DNA from: Adineta vaga | Lineage: Eukaryota > Rotifera | Direction of reading: 5' to 3' | NCBI GenBank assembly: GCA_021613535.1 | Contig: CP075495.1 | Coordinates: 13,454,001-13,518,000 of the forward strand | Length of the DNA: 64,000 bases | Part shown: positions 9,839 to 23,964 of the stretch, in pieces | Numbering within the stretch: the stretch's first letter is position 1 | How the letters are laid out: every line of letters starts with the position of its first letter | Program-made: the position numbers and the translations under genes | The notes under the pieces: generated by a model | Database searches by the model: none | Seen by the model: the letters and a program-made list of their open reading frames with translations, nothing else | What the model was told of the DNA's origin: nothing

Positions 9839-12800
9839 TTATAATTGTTCGGTTGTTACCAATGGTGCTGAACCAGATGATCTTCCTTGTAAAAATATAT
9901 AAATATCAGCAAATGACGGACGATATTGAGCATCACGTTGCCAACATTCGCACATCATATCATAGATTTCTTTTGAACATAATTCGGGTTGAGGTAATGA
10001 AATAAGAGGAATGATCGATGGTTGTCCCTGAGAAAGTGAAGCAAATTGTTGAACAAGTTGTTCATTTGTTAATGCATGATAAGGACGTTCTCGAGCATAA
10101 GTATATAATTCATAAAGTGTAACACCAAATGACCAAACATCTGATTTAAGTGAAAATTGATTGAGAAATATTGTTTCCCATGCAGCCCATCGTAAAGAAA
10201 TACGTGATTGTAAACGACCAACACGTGCATAATCATTGGCATAGTCGGATTTGATCATTGCTATATCTGTTATATGTATTTGAAAATTGGCGGTTGATAT
10301 TAAACAATTTCTTGCTGCTAGATCACGATGAATAATAGAATTTGATGCTAAATATTTCATTCCTGATGCTATTTGACAAGCTAATGATAGTAGAAAACTT
10401 GATGCTGAACAATTATCCATCGGTATCGATTGTTGACGAAGATATTGATATAAATCAAGTGAATAATATTCAAATATCGCAACTGTTCGTTGATTATTTA
10501 AAACACCTAATAATGAACATACATGAGAATCATTAATGAGTGATAATAGTTCAATTTCTTTCCAAAATAATGATCTAAATCAAATGAATTATTAATTTCA
10601 AATAGATATTTCAACAAATAAACTTACTTTTGTCTCTCATCTGTATTTTCATTTAGTGATTTAACAAGAACAGTTTGTTTTTCATTAGTAATCAATTTCA
10701 TTTCAGCTATATGAATACTTCCAAATAGACCATCACCAATTTTCTCCATTATATTTATATCATCTGAATTGATTTCTTTTATTGCTGTTAACTGATTATC
10801 AATCATCGAATTTAATTTCATCATTAAACTATTTCCACAACTACTTTCAATAGAAGAAAATTCTTCAGCGTGTGGGGGTAATATGCGATTCGCATTGATT
10901 GGTATCGGTGGTTGACAATGTTGCATAGTTAAATATTGTTGATGAATACAACAATGTTGTGATGGAAGTGGTTTTAATGTTGGATAACAATTTACATTTG
11001 GTGGACGAACTAATCGAGGACTACATGTATATGATGACGTAGATGATAATGGTGTGATATATTTTTTATGATGATTTAAATGTGGACTATGAGTAAATGT
11101 TGAATAGAAATTAATATCAGGTATGGCATATTCACGATCATCAATAGCACTCGTCATTGGTGCATTTAAATCATGAAATTCACGTATAGGTAAAGTTGGA
11201 TAAGTATAACACGAAGAATTATTACATGGTTTTTCTGTTAATTTTTGAAATTGAAGTTTTTTCTTTCGTCGTATAAGCCATACTAATGAAACAATAAGAA
11301 GTAGACCAATTGCTAAAGATGCTCCAATAAAAAATGCTAAAGATAATTCTGTAGTAATTAAATTTGAAAAATGTGTAGATGGTAATGATTTTGTTGTTGT
11401 TTCAATTGATGATGTCGTTTGTAAAACATCACGATTACGTTTACGTTGATCTGTAACCATTTTCATTGAATCAGATAAAAGTTGTTGTTTCGGAAGAAGA
11501 TCTGTAAATGATGAATCATCAAGAAGTTTATTTACAATTTTTTCATTATATATTTGTGAATCAAATGTTATTTCACTAATTAATAACCATTTCGAATCAA
11601 AATATAAATCTAATCGTACATATTTCGCAATATGATTATTTAATTGAATTAATATAGGACGAGCAATTTCATAATATTCATCACGAATTTGTTCGGATAT
11701 AATTGCATTTGTATAACTTGTTCGTTCACCAGTTAAAGAAAATGTAACTACAGCTGTTTTAAAAAGTGATATTTGTTTTGAAAAAACATTATTTGTATGA
11801 ATTGTAACACGATTCATTTGACGAATATAATCAAATTGAAATATAATCGTTACATGTGTATTCGAATCATTTGACCAACCAACCCATGCTTGTCGACCAT
11901 CAATTGATGACATATCTTCTGTACCTGTAATACCATCAGATAATTGTCCAAGACCATCAATTAACATATTCGTTTCAGGTAGATATTTCCCATCGTAAGT
12001 ATCGTCACCTAATGAATTTATATCTGTTCGTCCTTGTGGCATTGTATATGAAACAATACCATCCGAAAATAAACAACCATAACTAAAGAATAATAATAAG
12101 AAGAAGAAGATGTAATAGGTTTATTTTAGATTGAAGTGAATATTACATACACTTCAATACGCATACAAACAGTTCGAGTTTGTTTACTAACAGGATAAAA
12201 ACGAAGTCGTCTAGCAACAATAGGTGGATCTAGAAATGAATGATAAATTTCATCTTTTAATCAAATATTTTATTGAAGAATTTTCACATACTTAATGGAC
12301 GAATTTCTCCCATATAAGTATTTTGATTAGCATGTATCCATGATGAATTCTTTTCATTACTATTAATGATTTGAGGTTTATATTCAATCCATGAGATTAA
12401 ATCACTATTATCAAGTTGATTTGATCGAGTATACATTAATATATAATAATCGGCATATTCTTTTCCTCGTCCATTATCAAATCTACCTTGTGTTTCCACT
12501 TGTGTTAAATAAGTTAGATTTCCGAAATCAATTTCTAACCATTCATTTGGTACTGGTGTTATTTGATTCAATGGACACCATGCTCCACCATACTGTTCAG
12601 TTCGAGCTCTAGAGAGACAAAATAGAAAAAGAATATATATAAATATATCTTTTTGTCATGCAATAGGATGCCTAAGGGATAGATTTCATATGTTATTCTT
12701 TCTCCATGTCATTTCTTCTTGCTTGTTATGCAGAAATTACATGTGATGTTCTCATCATCCATGTAAGAACAAGGTTCTTCTTCTGTCAAATGACAAGTGA

Positions 12801-13160
12801 ATGATGAGTAGTCATCATCAATGTCTTATTGTTGATGTAGTATTCAAGAGTAGATGAAAATCAATGATGTAATTCCATCTGTTGCGTGTAATATATAGAT
12901 GTTCACTTACCGACTAGCTTTTGGTCCAACACTATTGGAATCATAACTACTAGATGCAGATAATGCTAAATCAGATATCGAACCTGATTGCATACCTAAT
13001 GCTGTTTGACAACTAGATAGTTTTTCTATTGATTAAGAAAGACAAAATAAATATAAAGCAAACAAATAATATTAAATAGAAATTCTTTACTTAATTCGAG
13101 AGATGATATTGTTGAAATAGAGAATAAAACAAATGATAAGAATAATAATGTTTTCATCAT
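9839..13160 (-). CDS. Discoidin-domain receptor tyrosine kinase (DDR-like)
   Basis: Six exons: 13160-13091, 13025-12911, 12608-12292, 12229-12151, 12082-10628, 10574-9839; 923 residues. Signal peptide 1-20. Discoidin domain about 29-185 (CQTALGMQ, SASSSYDS, GAWCPLN, VARRLRFYPVS, VCMRIEVYGC). DDR-specific second discoidin-like domain about 195-385 (MPQG, TYDGKYL, GLGQLSDG, VGWSN). Transmembrane helix about 441-463, then basic RRKKK. Cytosolic kinase domain about 635-915. Glycine loop GDGLFG, VLVK lysine, helix-C Glu and HRDLAARN (about 761) are all present. The DFG motif reads DIA (about 782), and the activation-loop DYYR of vertebrate DDRs reads DYAR. DDRs are collagen receptors; collagen binding here is inferred from family. 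A 302-nt intron (12609-12910) holds nothing else recognisable. Confidence 0.92.
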
Positions 13161-16100
13161 GATCCTTTTTAGTTAGAATGTTAGGATTAAAAGACGAACA
13201 TATCTAGAAAAAAAAAAGAAGAAGCAAATTAGTTTGATTATGATGATGATCGTGTAAGAATAGAAGGAAATCGAAGAACCATTAGTAAAAGCCACAGGAT
13301 AGATAGGTAGGGGTGCATCATATGTATGGCTCCATTTAACCATCAATATAGAAGAAAAGGTTACTTGCATAATGTCAAACAAGAATAAAAATAAATATGA
13401 GTAAGTCTTGATGCAATAATATATTGAATATAGCATGAACATTTTTTTCTATTTATCTAAATATTATCGCTTGCTTTAGGGTTTAGTCGTTTCTTCTCTA
13501 AACTGAATCATAAAGAATTACTACTGCTCAATCCTTACTCTTTTTTTTCACTTAATTAGAAAACATGAAAAAGCTACATAAAAAAAAGAGAGAAAGAAAG
13601 ATGAAAAATGTCTGTGCAAGCGGGCATTTATCAACAGGGGTAATAACAATAAGCGTTATCGGAAAAATGTACGCACACACACATACGCATAAGTCAGGAC
13701 ATGCAATATGCTTGTGATTGAACTGATGCCGACATTGTTGCGGCTTTCTCTCGCTTGTCAATAAGACGGGCATATAAGCAATGTGAATAGACAAGGCAAA
13801 GAAAGAATATTTGTTGATCAATTGGAAAGTCACGTACAGCTCATCGCGACGATCGAAAGCAACAGTGTTATGTTATGTATTGCTCAAACAAATAAACAAT
13901 ATTTACACTAAGCGTAAAGAAAAGAGAAAAGAAGAAATGACAATTGATAGATAGAAAATAAAACTAAAGAAGAAAAAGATGTGAGAGCAGGTTCTGTTTA
14001 TATAAATTGTGTTTATAATCTATTTGATGTTTCAATGAACGCGATATGAATAAATAAAATACCTTGAAACAAACAAGCGGAAAGTTATTTTTCCTCTTGT
14101 TCTCTTTCAAAGACACACACACACAAACCGGAATTCATCTGTTTCATTTCATAGCTCATAGATACTTACTCAGTTCTTTCATGTTTAAAAATAGAAAAGA
14201 AAATGATGAAGAAGACACACAAAGAAGAGAGAGAGAGAGAAAGAAGCAAGAAGCAAGAAACAATGAGAGTGCATCACTATATAGGTGAAGAATGTTCGAC
14301 CATGCACGAAACTCGTTATTAAGTCGACATCTTCATCACCCACAGATTGATGACTACATCGTTTTATATATATATATGTATATATGTGCGTGTAGAGAGA
14401 TTGTCTAAACTAAAATATGATCGATGGTTGGTCATCGTTTTAATCTCTTCGTATTGCAGAATGATGTTGACTGGTCAGATGATCGATGCGCTATGAGTCG
14501 TTTTCATGCGTGTTGGATGAACTCAAATCGACATACAAAAGAAAAGGAAATATAAAAAGTCAATTTTATGATCATGTGGGAAAGGGAATAAGAAAACGAG
14601 AGGGAAAGGGTGAGTTAGAGAGAGACATACATACATCTATAGAAAAGAATGAAAAGATAGACAGACATATCATCGTCATGGTTGATTAGTAAGAATGCAG
14701 TAGTCTATATTTCAAAGTCGATAGACACGCTTACATATGATAAGTCTTACATCATTGTCATATTATGTGTATGTGTAACTTTATAATTAGATGAACATGA
14801 ATATGAGAAGAGATATATGAATAAGATGAACAACATAAAAAAGATGATCACTGACAAGAGAAGAAAAGAAATCTTTACGTACGTGCGTGTGTGTGAACAA
14901 CACTTCGACACGGTCGGTGATGGTAGTGGACGCACACTGCTTTCTTCTTCTTTTGGTCGATGAACATCTATGTTGGGTGTGCTTATTTCTTTTTTTCTTT
15001 TTCTTTTCGTCTCTCTCTCTCTCTCTCTCTGTTCTTCTTCTCTGCTTTGCGCTCACAACCATATACAATTAGTCGTCGATAATCGTCATCAGAACGACGA
15101 AGATAGAAAAGAAGAACATGAAGACGTATAGTAGGAGGATAATAACAGACACCATCAGCACCAACCGGAAAATGATGACTTGTAGCACATGAACATGAAA
15201 AAGAAGAAGAAGACGAAGACGATGATGTCGAAGAAGAGAAAGCAGTGATACTAACTGAGAGAATAACCTTTTTACTAGAAAAGGAATAGCAGCTCGTTGC
15301 TTTCCCATGATGACCGGCACATGTATGTATTTAGGCAAACAAATTGAATTTTGTCAATGAGAGAAATGGAGAAGACAAGATTATTCAAGCCGGAACAAAC
15401 AGACCTTGGCACGATCGAAAACTCTTCATATGCAAACATGAATAAAGAAAAAAGAAAGACAGGAAAAATGTTATTTTATGCAATGAAGTTTATCTTTTCT
15501 ATTATTTGAATATAGTTTTTTTGTATTAGTCAGTAACAAATATTTCTATAATAGTCAAAGCAAATGATGTTTGTTTGCGTCATAGGAGATAGTTTCGTTG
15601 ATTAGTAGTCTTATTGAAATTGACGGCGATGAGAAGACATCGACTATAGATCTAGTTGTCTCTTTTTTTTTTCTTTATTTATGTTCAGAGAATGATGTAA
15701 TCATGCATCATCTCGTTTTTCTATTTGTAAAGATTCACACATTTGTTCACTGCACCTGAATACAATTGAATATAATTGTAAGAAAAGAAACGATGATTTC
15801 ATTATAAGTCTTAGAGAAAAAAAGACGCAACCATAGATGACACTTACTTCTTAATTTTCCTGATTATCATTTCATATTTATCGATCTAGGATTCACGGTC
15901 AACTGTTTTTCGATTGTCTTATCTTTTGAAGTTCATGTCTACTCTTACAAATTAAAATGTTCATGAACCAAATTTTTGACGTGTGAATGTGCGACAAGGA
16001 AGAAAGAAATGGCCCAAAGCGGGTCAGCTGTTACTTACATACTGAATAAACTATACATATACACATATATCGAGTATTATTAGGCCATCTACAAACGAAG

Positions 16101-18245
16101 AGTATGAGAGAAAAGAGGCTGCTCAAGTGGGTAACTCGAGTGATAGAGAAAAAGAAGAAGAAGGATGATGACGATGGTGATGGTGATGACGACGATTGTT
16201 CTCACCGTTGTCGATCGACGAGCACCACTCTGACGACGATACTTAGTTGGTTGATTAAAAAAAAGAGCTTGCATGGCTAATACATATATAGAATGAATGG
16301 ACAAGCATCTACCTTATGAACAAAGGACATCGTCGCATGCAATTAGAACATGAGAAGTAGATGGACAGTCATGCATACGTATATAACGTTATAACAATGA
16401 ATGAACGGTATATGTATCGACATATATATATGGTATCAAGGAAAAACAATCAACTCACGACCTTTTACTAATTATAGAGTGAACCATCACTCAAGTGAAT
16501 TGATTATCTTTTAGTAAAGATATACGTTCATGTGAACATCATTCAATAAATAAATGAACATTCTTTCGACTTTATTTTCTCTTATCAGTAATAAAATTTG
16601 TATATATACAAATCTTCTCCGATAATAACCAGAAAGATAAAACAAAAAAAGAAAAGAAAAGAAAAGAAATAAAATTACGTTTTCTGCTATTCTGATTTGA
16701 CAGTCTCGTGCGTCTTGTGTAAAGAAAAGACGAGAATATTCATTATCTTAATAAAAATAAATTTGATTATTACAAATATATACGTGTATATAATCATGTA
16801 ATAATCAAGGAAAAGAAAAAATAAATTTATTTGATTGAACAGATGTTTTACCATCGTTTATTGAAATTTTCTCAAGTGCAATCTTACTATTGTATATAAT
16901 TAGAAGAAACAAACAATCATATTCGGCTTTAAAAAAAGAGAGACAGACAGAGGATTACTATACACTATATGTCGTTCATGCATGTGATCAGGGATGGATT
17001 ATATTTGGAGATTGGTTGATTAGTTATGACTGCTGCTAGGTATAGATATAGACTCTATTGAAAAAAAATCTGAAGTAGAGATACCTTTTCTTTATTTTTC
17101 TTTTTTTATGCTCATTCGTAGGTAGAAAATGGATGCTGTGGTCGTTTATTAGTAAGCCGGAGGCAATAAGCACTAAGCAAAAAAAAGAGGAGAATTATGA
17201 TCATTAGAGTAACAAGCAATCATCCTCACATATCTGTATGAATGTATTTCATTCATTTCTCACTTGAACAACTAACTCATGTGTTTGTCTTTGAAATACG
17301 CAGGCATCCTCTTCCGTTCATATATATATATATATATATAAATATTGCCTCCTATGTGCTCGATTTTTTTTTCTTTGAGCCGTCATTTTTCGTTGTTAAC
17401 GAGTAGACATTGGCATTAGATCGTTCAACTAACTAACTAATCAACTAATAACTAATTAACATAATCAATCAATGAAGCAAGGTTTTTCTATTCACATGTA
17501 TATGAACAACCTTGACATCGAAGTCAAGGTGGAATGACAAATTTTGTTTGTCATAATGTATGTACATATCTCTATAGCATCTATTGAGATTCGTGTCTTT
17601 CATCAATTTTAACTCTGAACAATTGAATTCAACTATTGAACAAATGCAAACATTGTATTTTAAAGAAGATCAACAAAATCTATCAAAAGTACACTTACTC
17701 ATATCGTCTTCAATTTGAATAGCTTCCATCTATCGATGATGATTTCAAGTTCTTTCTTTTTCACTCAAAAATCTATTGTTCATTCACCGTACAAACATCC
17801 GTCATCAGTTTGAATACAGACATGAGAGAAAGAGAAAATATATGCTCAAATTTCTTTCCTCTCTTTTCCTTTTTTTTCTATGCTGAGACAGAGGTCATCC
17901 AACTCGCATATATATCTCTTCTTCCGGAATAGTGATGTGTGCATGAGCGATGAACAAGTTGGCGACAACATCTGTTCAATGAAAAAAAAACTCGAACATA
18001 ACAGTCATATAACCGGTTATTGGTACTTTCGTTCCTTTTCTTGTGTTAACATACAAATTTATAAAATAAAGACGATACATTTATATGAACATCATCAAAA
18101 CATGAATAGATGATTAATAATAGATTGTTTGAATACATTTGTATCACAGAGAAGAAGAAGAAGAAAAAACACTGATTTGAAATCAAATTTTTAGAAAAGA
18201 AGTGAAACGTCATTGATACACTTTGTATGATTAGTTCAATGTCAT
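13161..18245. other. Gene-poor 5 kb, simple-sequence rich
   Basis: AT-rich intergenic DNA with many short purine or pyrimidine tracts: GA at about 14226-14241, CT at about 15010-15030, (TA)n at about 17320-17340, plus AAAAG and TTTCTT runs. Open frames here are short, low in complexity and lack matching splice borders. No RNA gene or transposon end was recognised. It could hold distal regulatory sequence of the divergent receptor kinase gene. Confidence 0.5.
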
Positions 18246-20524
18246 TCAACCAGTTGTGACTCCATTCGTTGTTGTCATTGCTGAAGTAGTTGTGGGTGAT
18301 GTAGTTATTGTCGATAATAGCGTAGCTATAGAATAAAACAAAATACGCGCCATAAAAATATGTTATCATCTGTGCGTAGTTTTCGTATTTCTTCACAATG
18401 TTAATTCATCTACTGATAATTATAATTAGTCAAACTGTGAAAATCTTGTCTCTGAAAATTTGTAAAACTCATCTAACAAAATGCAATAATACAATACAAA
18501 AAAGTGACGCCGCATACATAATAATCGATCTATTCATTTTCGATGGTATTTTCATTAAAAGTTGCCGATTATCAAAACGATTTCCATATGACAAAAAATA
18601 AAATAATAAATGCTCTAAGATGTTATTCGAATGAACTAGTGAATATATTTATATATCCATTTCCCGTGTTTATAAAGAAGAACTATGATAATATGTTAGT
18701 TTTCGATATACAATTCTTTTCTTACTTGAAGTACTCTTTACATTTGTTCAATACTATTTTAATAAAGAATATTGAGAATCAACCTTGTTCTATGAAACTA
18801 GAGTCATTGGAATGGATAGTTGATATTAGAAAAACTTTTTTCGATAAGCAACGACTGACTTTTCTCTATTTCTTCTTTCATTTTAATAATTGCAGAAATC
18901 TTGAAGTAAACTCGCCACATATTCTAATGTGAAACACTCTCCTGCATTTAAGAAAAACTAATGAATACCTGATGTTGCAAGGACAGACATTGATGTTATA
19001 TCTGTGTGACTCATTCCAGTTGTAGCAGTTGAAGCACCATCTAAATATACATAGATATATCTTCTTCTTTTTTACATACATTCATCATACTCATTGAGTT
19101 GGATGTTGTGTCTGACATCCACGGCTTCGTTTCAGTTGGTGATCTGTTAGTCGAATATATTGTAATTGTCGTCATCGTTGCAGTCATAGATATACTAGTA
19201 GACCCTATCATACTTGTGAATGCTGCTCCTGTAGTTCCTGGCATACTTGTGACTGCTGTTCCCGTAGTTCCTGGCATACTTGTGACTGCTGTTCCTGTAG
19301 TTCCTATCATACTTGTGACTGCTGCTCCTGTAGATCCTGGCATACTTGTGACTGCTGTTCCTGTAGTTCCTGGCATACTTGTGACTGCTGTTCCCGTGGT
19401 TCCTGGCATACTTGTGATTGCTGTTCCTGTAGTTCCTATCATACTTGTGACTGCTGCTCCTGTAGATCCTGGCATACTTGTGACTGCTGTTCCTGTAGTT
19501 CCTGGCATGCTTGTGACTGCTGTTCCTGGCATATTTGTGACTGCTGTTCCTGTAGATCCTGGCATACTTGTGATGGCTGCTCCTGTAGTTCCTGACATGC
19601 TTGTAACTGCTGTTCCTGGCATATTTGTGACTGCTGTTCCTGTAGATCCTGGCATACTTGTGATGGCTGCTCCTGTAGTTCCTGTCATGCTTGTAACTGC
19701 TGTTCCTGGCATATTTGTGACTGCTGTTCCTGTAGATCCTGGCATACTTGTGATGGCTGCTCCTGTAGTTCCTGACATGCTTGTAACTGCTGTTCCTGGC
19801 ATATTTGTGACTGCTGTTCCTGTAGATCCTGGCATACTTGTGATGGCTGCTCCTGTAGTTCCTGACATGCTTGTAACTGCTGTTCCTGGCATATTTGTGA
19901 CTGCTGTTCCTGTAGATCCTGGCATACTTGTGACTGCTGTTCCCGTGGTTCCTGGCATGCTTGTAACTGCTGTTCCGATAGTTGCTGGGATACTTGTGAC
20001 GGTTGCTCCCATGGTTCCTGCATACGGTTGTGACTGCCCATGGTTCCTGGCATACTTGTGACTGCTGTTCCGTAGTTCCTGGCATACTTGTGACCGCTGT
20101 TCCGATAGTTGCTGGGATACTTGTGTGATGCTGTAGTAATTGTTGCAGTATGGTAGATGCTGTAGTAATTGTTGCAGTATTAGTCGATGCTGTAGTAATT
20201 GTTGCAGATTGGTAGATGCTGTAGCAGTTGTTATTCCTGTTGCAGTATTAGTCGATGCTGTTGCACCTGTGGCAGTGTTGGTGATACTGTAGTTACAGTT
20301 GTAGTGTACGTTGATGCTGTAGTCGCTGACGTAGTTGTTACCGCTGCTGCTGTTGTTGTTGTTGAGGTAGTGATTACTGTGGTAGTAGTTACTGTCGTGG
20401 TTACTGTTGTGTCTGTGTTAATACTGCTTTTTGTATATACAGGAATAAGTCCTAATACAATTACTACTGTGGCAAAGCCAGAAAACGCACCCACACCTAA
20501 TAATACAGTTTTTAATGCAACCAT
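18246..20524 (-). pseudogene. Thr/Ala-rich mucin-like repeat protein gene, frame broken
   Basis: Starts with a signal-anchor (MVALKTVLLGVGAFSGFATV), then a Thr-rich tract and a tandem-repeat domain of 11-residue units such as TSMPGTTGTAV. Small exons 19040-18969 and 18325-18246 continue the Thr-rich frame in matching phase and end in a TGA. The first exon probably ends near 19090 at a GTATGA donor. The reading frame is not continuous. The start frame stops at 20231, and the repeat domain is open in another frame from about 20012. Between 20050 and 20290, copies of a 30-bp unit have lost single bases. The splice-consistent 3' exons argue that this was a real secreted or membrane mucin-like gene. 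It could be a pseudogene, a variable allele, or an intact gene with repeat-region sequence errors. Confidence 0.55.
19201..20000. repeat. Coding minisatellite, 33-bp units in a 90-bp higher-order repeat
   Basis: Tandem array of a 33-bp unit (core CATACTTGTGACTGCTGTTC on +). From about 19501 to 19950 the array is organised as five 90-bp blocks of 24+33+33 bp; block starts are 19501, 19591, 19681, 19771 and 19861. All unit lengths are multiples of three, so several frames on both strands stay open. A related 30-bp array follows at about 20130-20290. Confidence 0.9.
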
Positions 20525-23500
20525 CTGAAATTGATACTAGAATATTATATTCAAAGATTGAGGAAGATGGAAGTCGAGAAAAATGTTGTAAACGTTTCGA
20601 AAGTGATATTATTTGTTTTTCTAACATGTATAATGACATCATTTTTCATTCTCTGATTCTCTCTTTTCTCATCTATGAAAGATTCTTCCAGAAGAACAAA
20701 CATTGTGTGTTCCGTCAGCCGCACAATATCCTGCTTCATTAGGAGCCGAAAGGAGATTTTTAAAAGAAAATATCTGCAGAATGATAATTTTTTGACATTA
20801 ATAATACGTTTGCTTTCTCTTATTCGTTGTATGGGAAGAGGAGTTTTCTTTACCGACCAGTCGGATATTCTTTCATAACATTAGTATGTAATGACAGCAA
20901 AAAAGAACAGAAAAAATAGATTTAACAAGAAAAAAGATAGTTATTAAATTATTAAAGAAAAATTACAGCGAGCTCAGATGTCTATTCTAAATTTCATGAC
21001 ATATTCACCTTACTCTAAACGAGTACTCATATCTGGTTGCTAGCATGGACCGAGTACAACATCTTTTGCAATTTAGAATATCATTGCTTTTACGATAGAT
21101 ACCTGTTGACAGAAGATGACTAAAAGCCGTCGATAAAATTTTTATAATATTTAATTATGACTATTCTGTTTAGCTAACAGATAAAATAAAACGAAACAAA
21201 GTCATTATAGAAGTAAGCACAAATGAATATTCTTCAAAATAGAAAAGATTTATATTCAATATAAAACAACTTATAATAAGATTTATGGTCATTGTGCATC
21301 GTAGTTTTTTTTCATCTTTCTTATGATCGTTATGTTATAACAATTCGACTGATTTCATTCAATTTTCCGTTTGTTTGACAGGTTGATAACATGGAAAATA
21401 TTACAATTCATTTATCAATAATTAATCAGCACTCTTTCAGACATGCTATGAAAATTTTAGAAAATTTTAATGATTAAATATATTCATTATATTTTTGTAA
21501 AATTTAGAAATGTTCACACTATGGATAAGATATCATTAATGAACAATAAGTGTCGGATTCAATGAATATTCTGCTGGATCAAAGAAAAATTTTCACGTCA
21601 AGAATATCATATTATTCACCTGGTTAATATTAATATTCTCGAAGCTCATATATTAATAAAACAAACGAGTTTTTTAGAAAAAAACGTAGGATATAATGAG
21701 CTTTATTTGTCGTTTTACTTGTCAAACATAGTTCTTCTCAGGTGTTGCTAATGGTGATGTCTTTTCTGTCATATACATTCTTATGTGGAAATTAAAGTGA
21801 ATATAGAAATTTGTTGTTTTTGTCACTAACTACGAAATTCTTCGAAAATTCTATTAATTAATCTTATAAAATATCTCTTTAATACATTAAATTAGAAGAT
21901 GTAATGATATCAAAACTAAAATACAATTTACGGTAGATACTATTTTACTGTTTCTGTTTATTGTATTGTTTATTGAATGCTACTACAATTCTAAAAGTCG
22001 TTAAGATTTCTCCGGCAACTCGTCCGGCGCGTACATAGGAATTCATTTCTGCAACAATCGTTTGAGTTATTTACTAAAAATTAGGTTCTTTTTCATGCTC
22101 ACATTCAAATAATTGGCTTTTCTTTTCGTTTTAAACTTATCTTTGATAATAGAAATGAAGCACCAACACTCAATTTACTCTGGAATAATGATAATTAAAA
22201 TAAGTTTCCACTACGTAATAAATGCAAGAATCAGACTGCTGATAACAAAAAGGATAGCGAATAGTATGACGAAACTTGATATATTCCATTACTTCATTTC
22301 TGGTTTCATTTTTAAAAACGACTTTATCTTGAAACCAGGTTTACCAAACCCTCCTGATTTTAATTTTCCCTCATTTGACAATCGATGGCATTTTTCATAT
22401 TATAGAAACGTTAAGAAAAGAATGTACTGAGTATCTAAAGGATATCATAAGAAATAGGAAAACATTTTGCTTTTGATACCTTCTCGTCAACTATAAAGTC
22501 TTTTGATTAAAAAATAATTTTACACATTTACCAGTTGTTTGTATCAGAGATGTCTTAACTATTCATATAAAAACTATACAAATAAGCCTTGTGAGATTTT
22601 CATTTCTTCAAGTTTTTATTTAGTTATATGAAATTCTTTTATTGGTAAGCTGTCAAAACTTTATGATTCATTCTTTTACTGCCTGATTGAATCCAAGTGA
22701 TGCATTTTGTCTAGACTAACTCTCTCCGTCAAGTTCAAGTACCAAAAATGTAAAATTTCAAACAGAATTGAGTGATATATTACTGATAAAATCGTAACTA
22801 TCTTACCATGAGTATATGACAGAAATGTAAAGATGATCTTGGTAATCCGTTCTATAAAAAAATCAAACTTTATTGAATCTATTAGGCTATTCAAAGAAAT
22901 TATAGTTGTCGTTAGTGAGACGTGCATCTGCTTTCTGACAGTACACGATATCATTAGTTTAATATGAAATGTTAACAGTGAGTCAAAAGTTAAATCTCAT
23001 CTAGTAATAATTATGCAATAGCTCTTAAATTTCTAAAAATAACCTCGTGGTTTCTCAAATTTTGATTTGACAAGCCTAACTTTTATCGAAATTTTTTTTG
23101 TTGATAATTTTATATACATGGTTTTAATTCTTTTATTCCAGATAGAAATGCGTAAAATACTTTACGCATTTCCTTCTTCGATTATATCTCGTCTTTCTCT
23201 CTCTCTCTTTCTAATTCGATACATTCTCATACCATACAGAAATTTCTCTATTTGTTTCCTTTTTTCATATAGTAAATACGATATTTTGTTAAAAGAAATT
23301 GTCAATTTTTATTATTCACATAATTGTGTGTTTTGCTCATTATTTTCCATCAATTCATAAGAAACAAACAATCTGATTTAAATGTCAATATTTTTAATTG
23401 TATAAATATTGTTGAAAAGTTTTGATAATGATTTTAAACTTCATCATACATTTACGTCAATTCTTTCGAAGATGTTACTCTAATATCAGTAATGCATTAA

Positions 23501-23964
23501 CAGTTCTAACAACGTTTAAATACGATTCATGTGCGCAGTTTCAGATGGTAACAAACATTATTTGCATATCTCACTCATTGTGATTTAAATCGATATCTAC
23601 AAATAATATATTCCAGTTAATAACTTCATGATTATTTTGTTTTCTAATAAACTAAAGAGAGTAGAACCATAGGTTACCAATAGTTTATCCGTACTGAGTA
23701 ATCTTTAATAATGTCTAATATTCTGTTGTTTGTTATTGTATCGTACTTTTTATTATGTAATAGAAGAAAGAAATGAATCGATTACTATCTTATTCTTTCC
23801 TTCTTTACATTACAATGTCTTTGTCAATGGGAGTAGCAAAAAAGAAACTATTATTTGAATTGTTCTTTTCAAATTATTATCTGTACGACAGATGTATTTA
23901 ATAATCGATGCCATAACGAACAAGCTAGAAATACAATGAAAATGATAGTTTAACGATCGTTCAG
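20525..23964. other. AT-rich intergenic region, no gene recognised
   Basis: 3.4 kb of AT-rich sequence. The longest open frame (22113-22430) has no family signature and no matching splice partners. No transposon end, RNA gene or tandem array was recognised. Confidence 0.5.

Noticed and set aside
15060-15100. Hammerhead-ribozyme-like CTGATGA plus a small hairpin on the minus strand
   Set aside because: The required GAAA after stem II is absent (ACGA instead) and no flanking stems I/III were found.
22113-22430. 105-codon open frame in the gene-poor region
   Set aside because: No domain, no splice partners and AT-driven composition; not supported as a gene.
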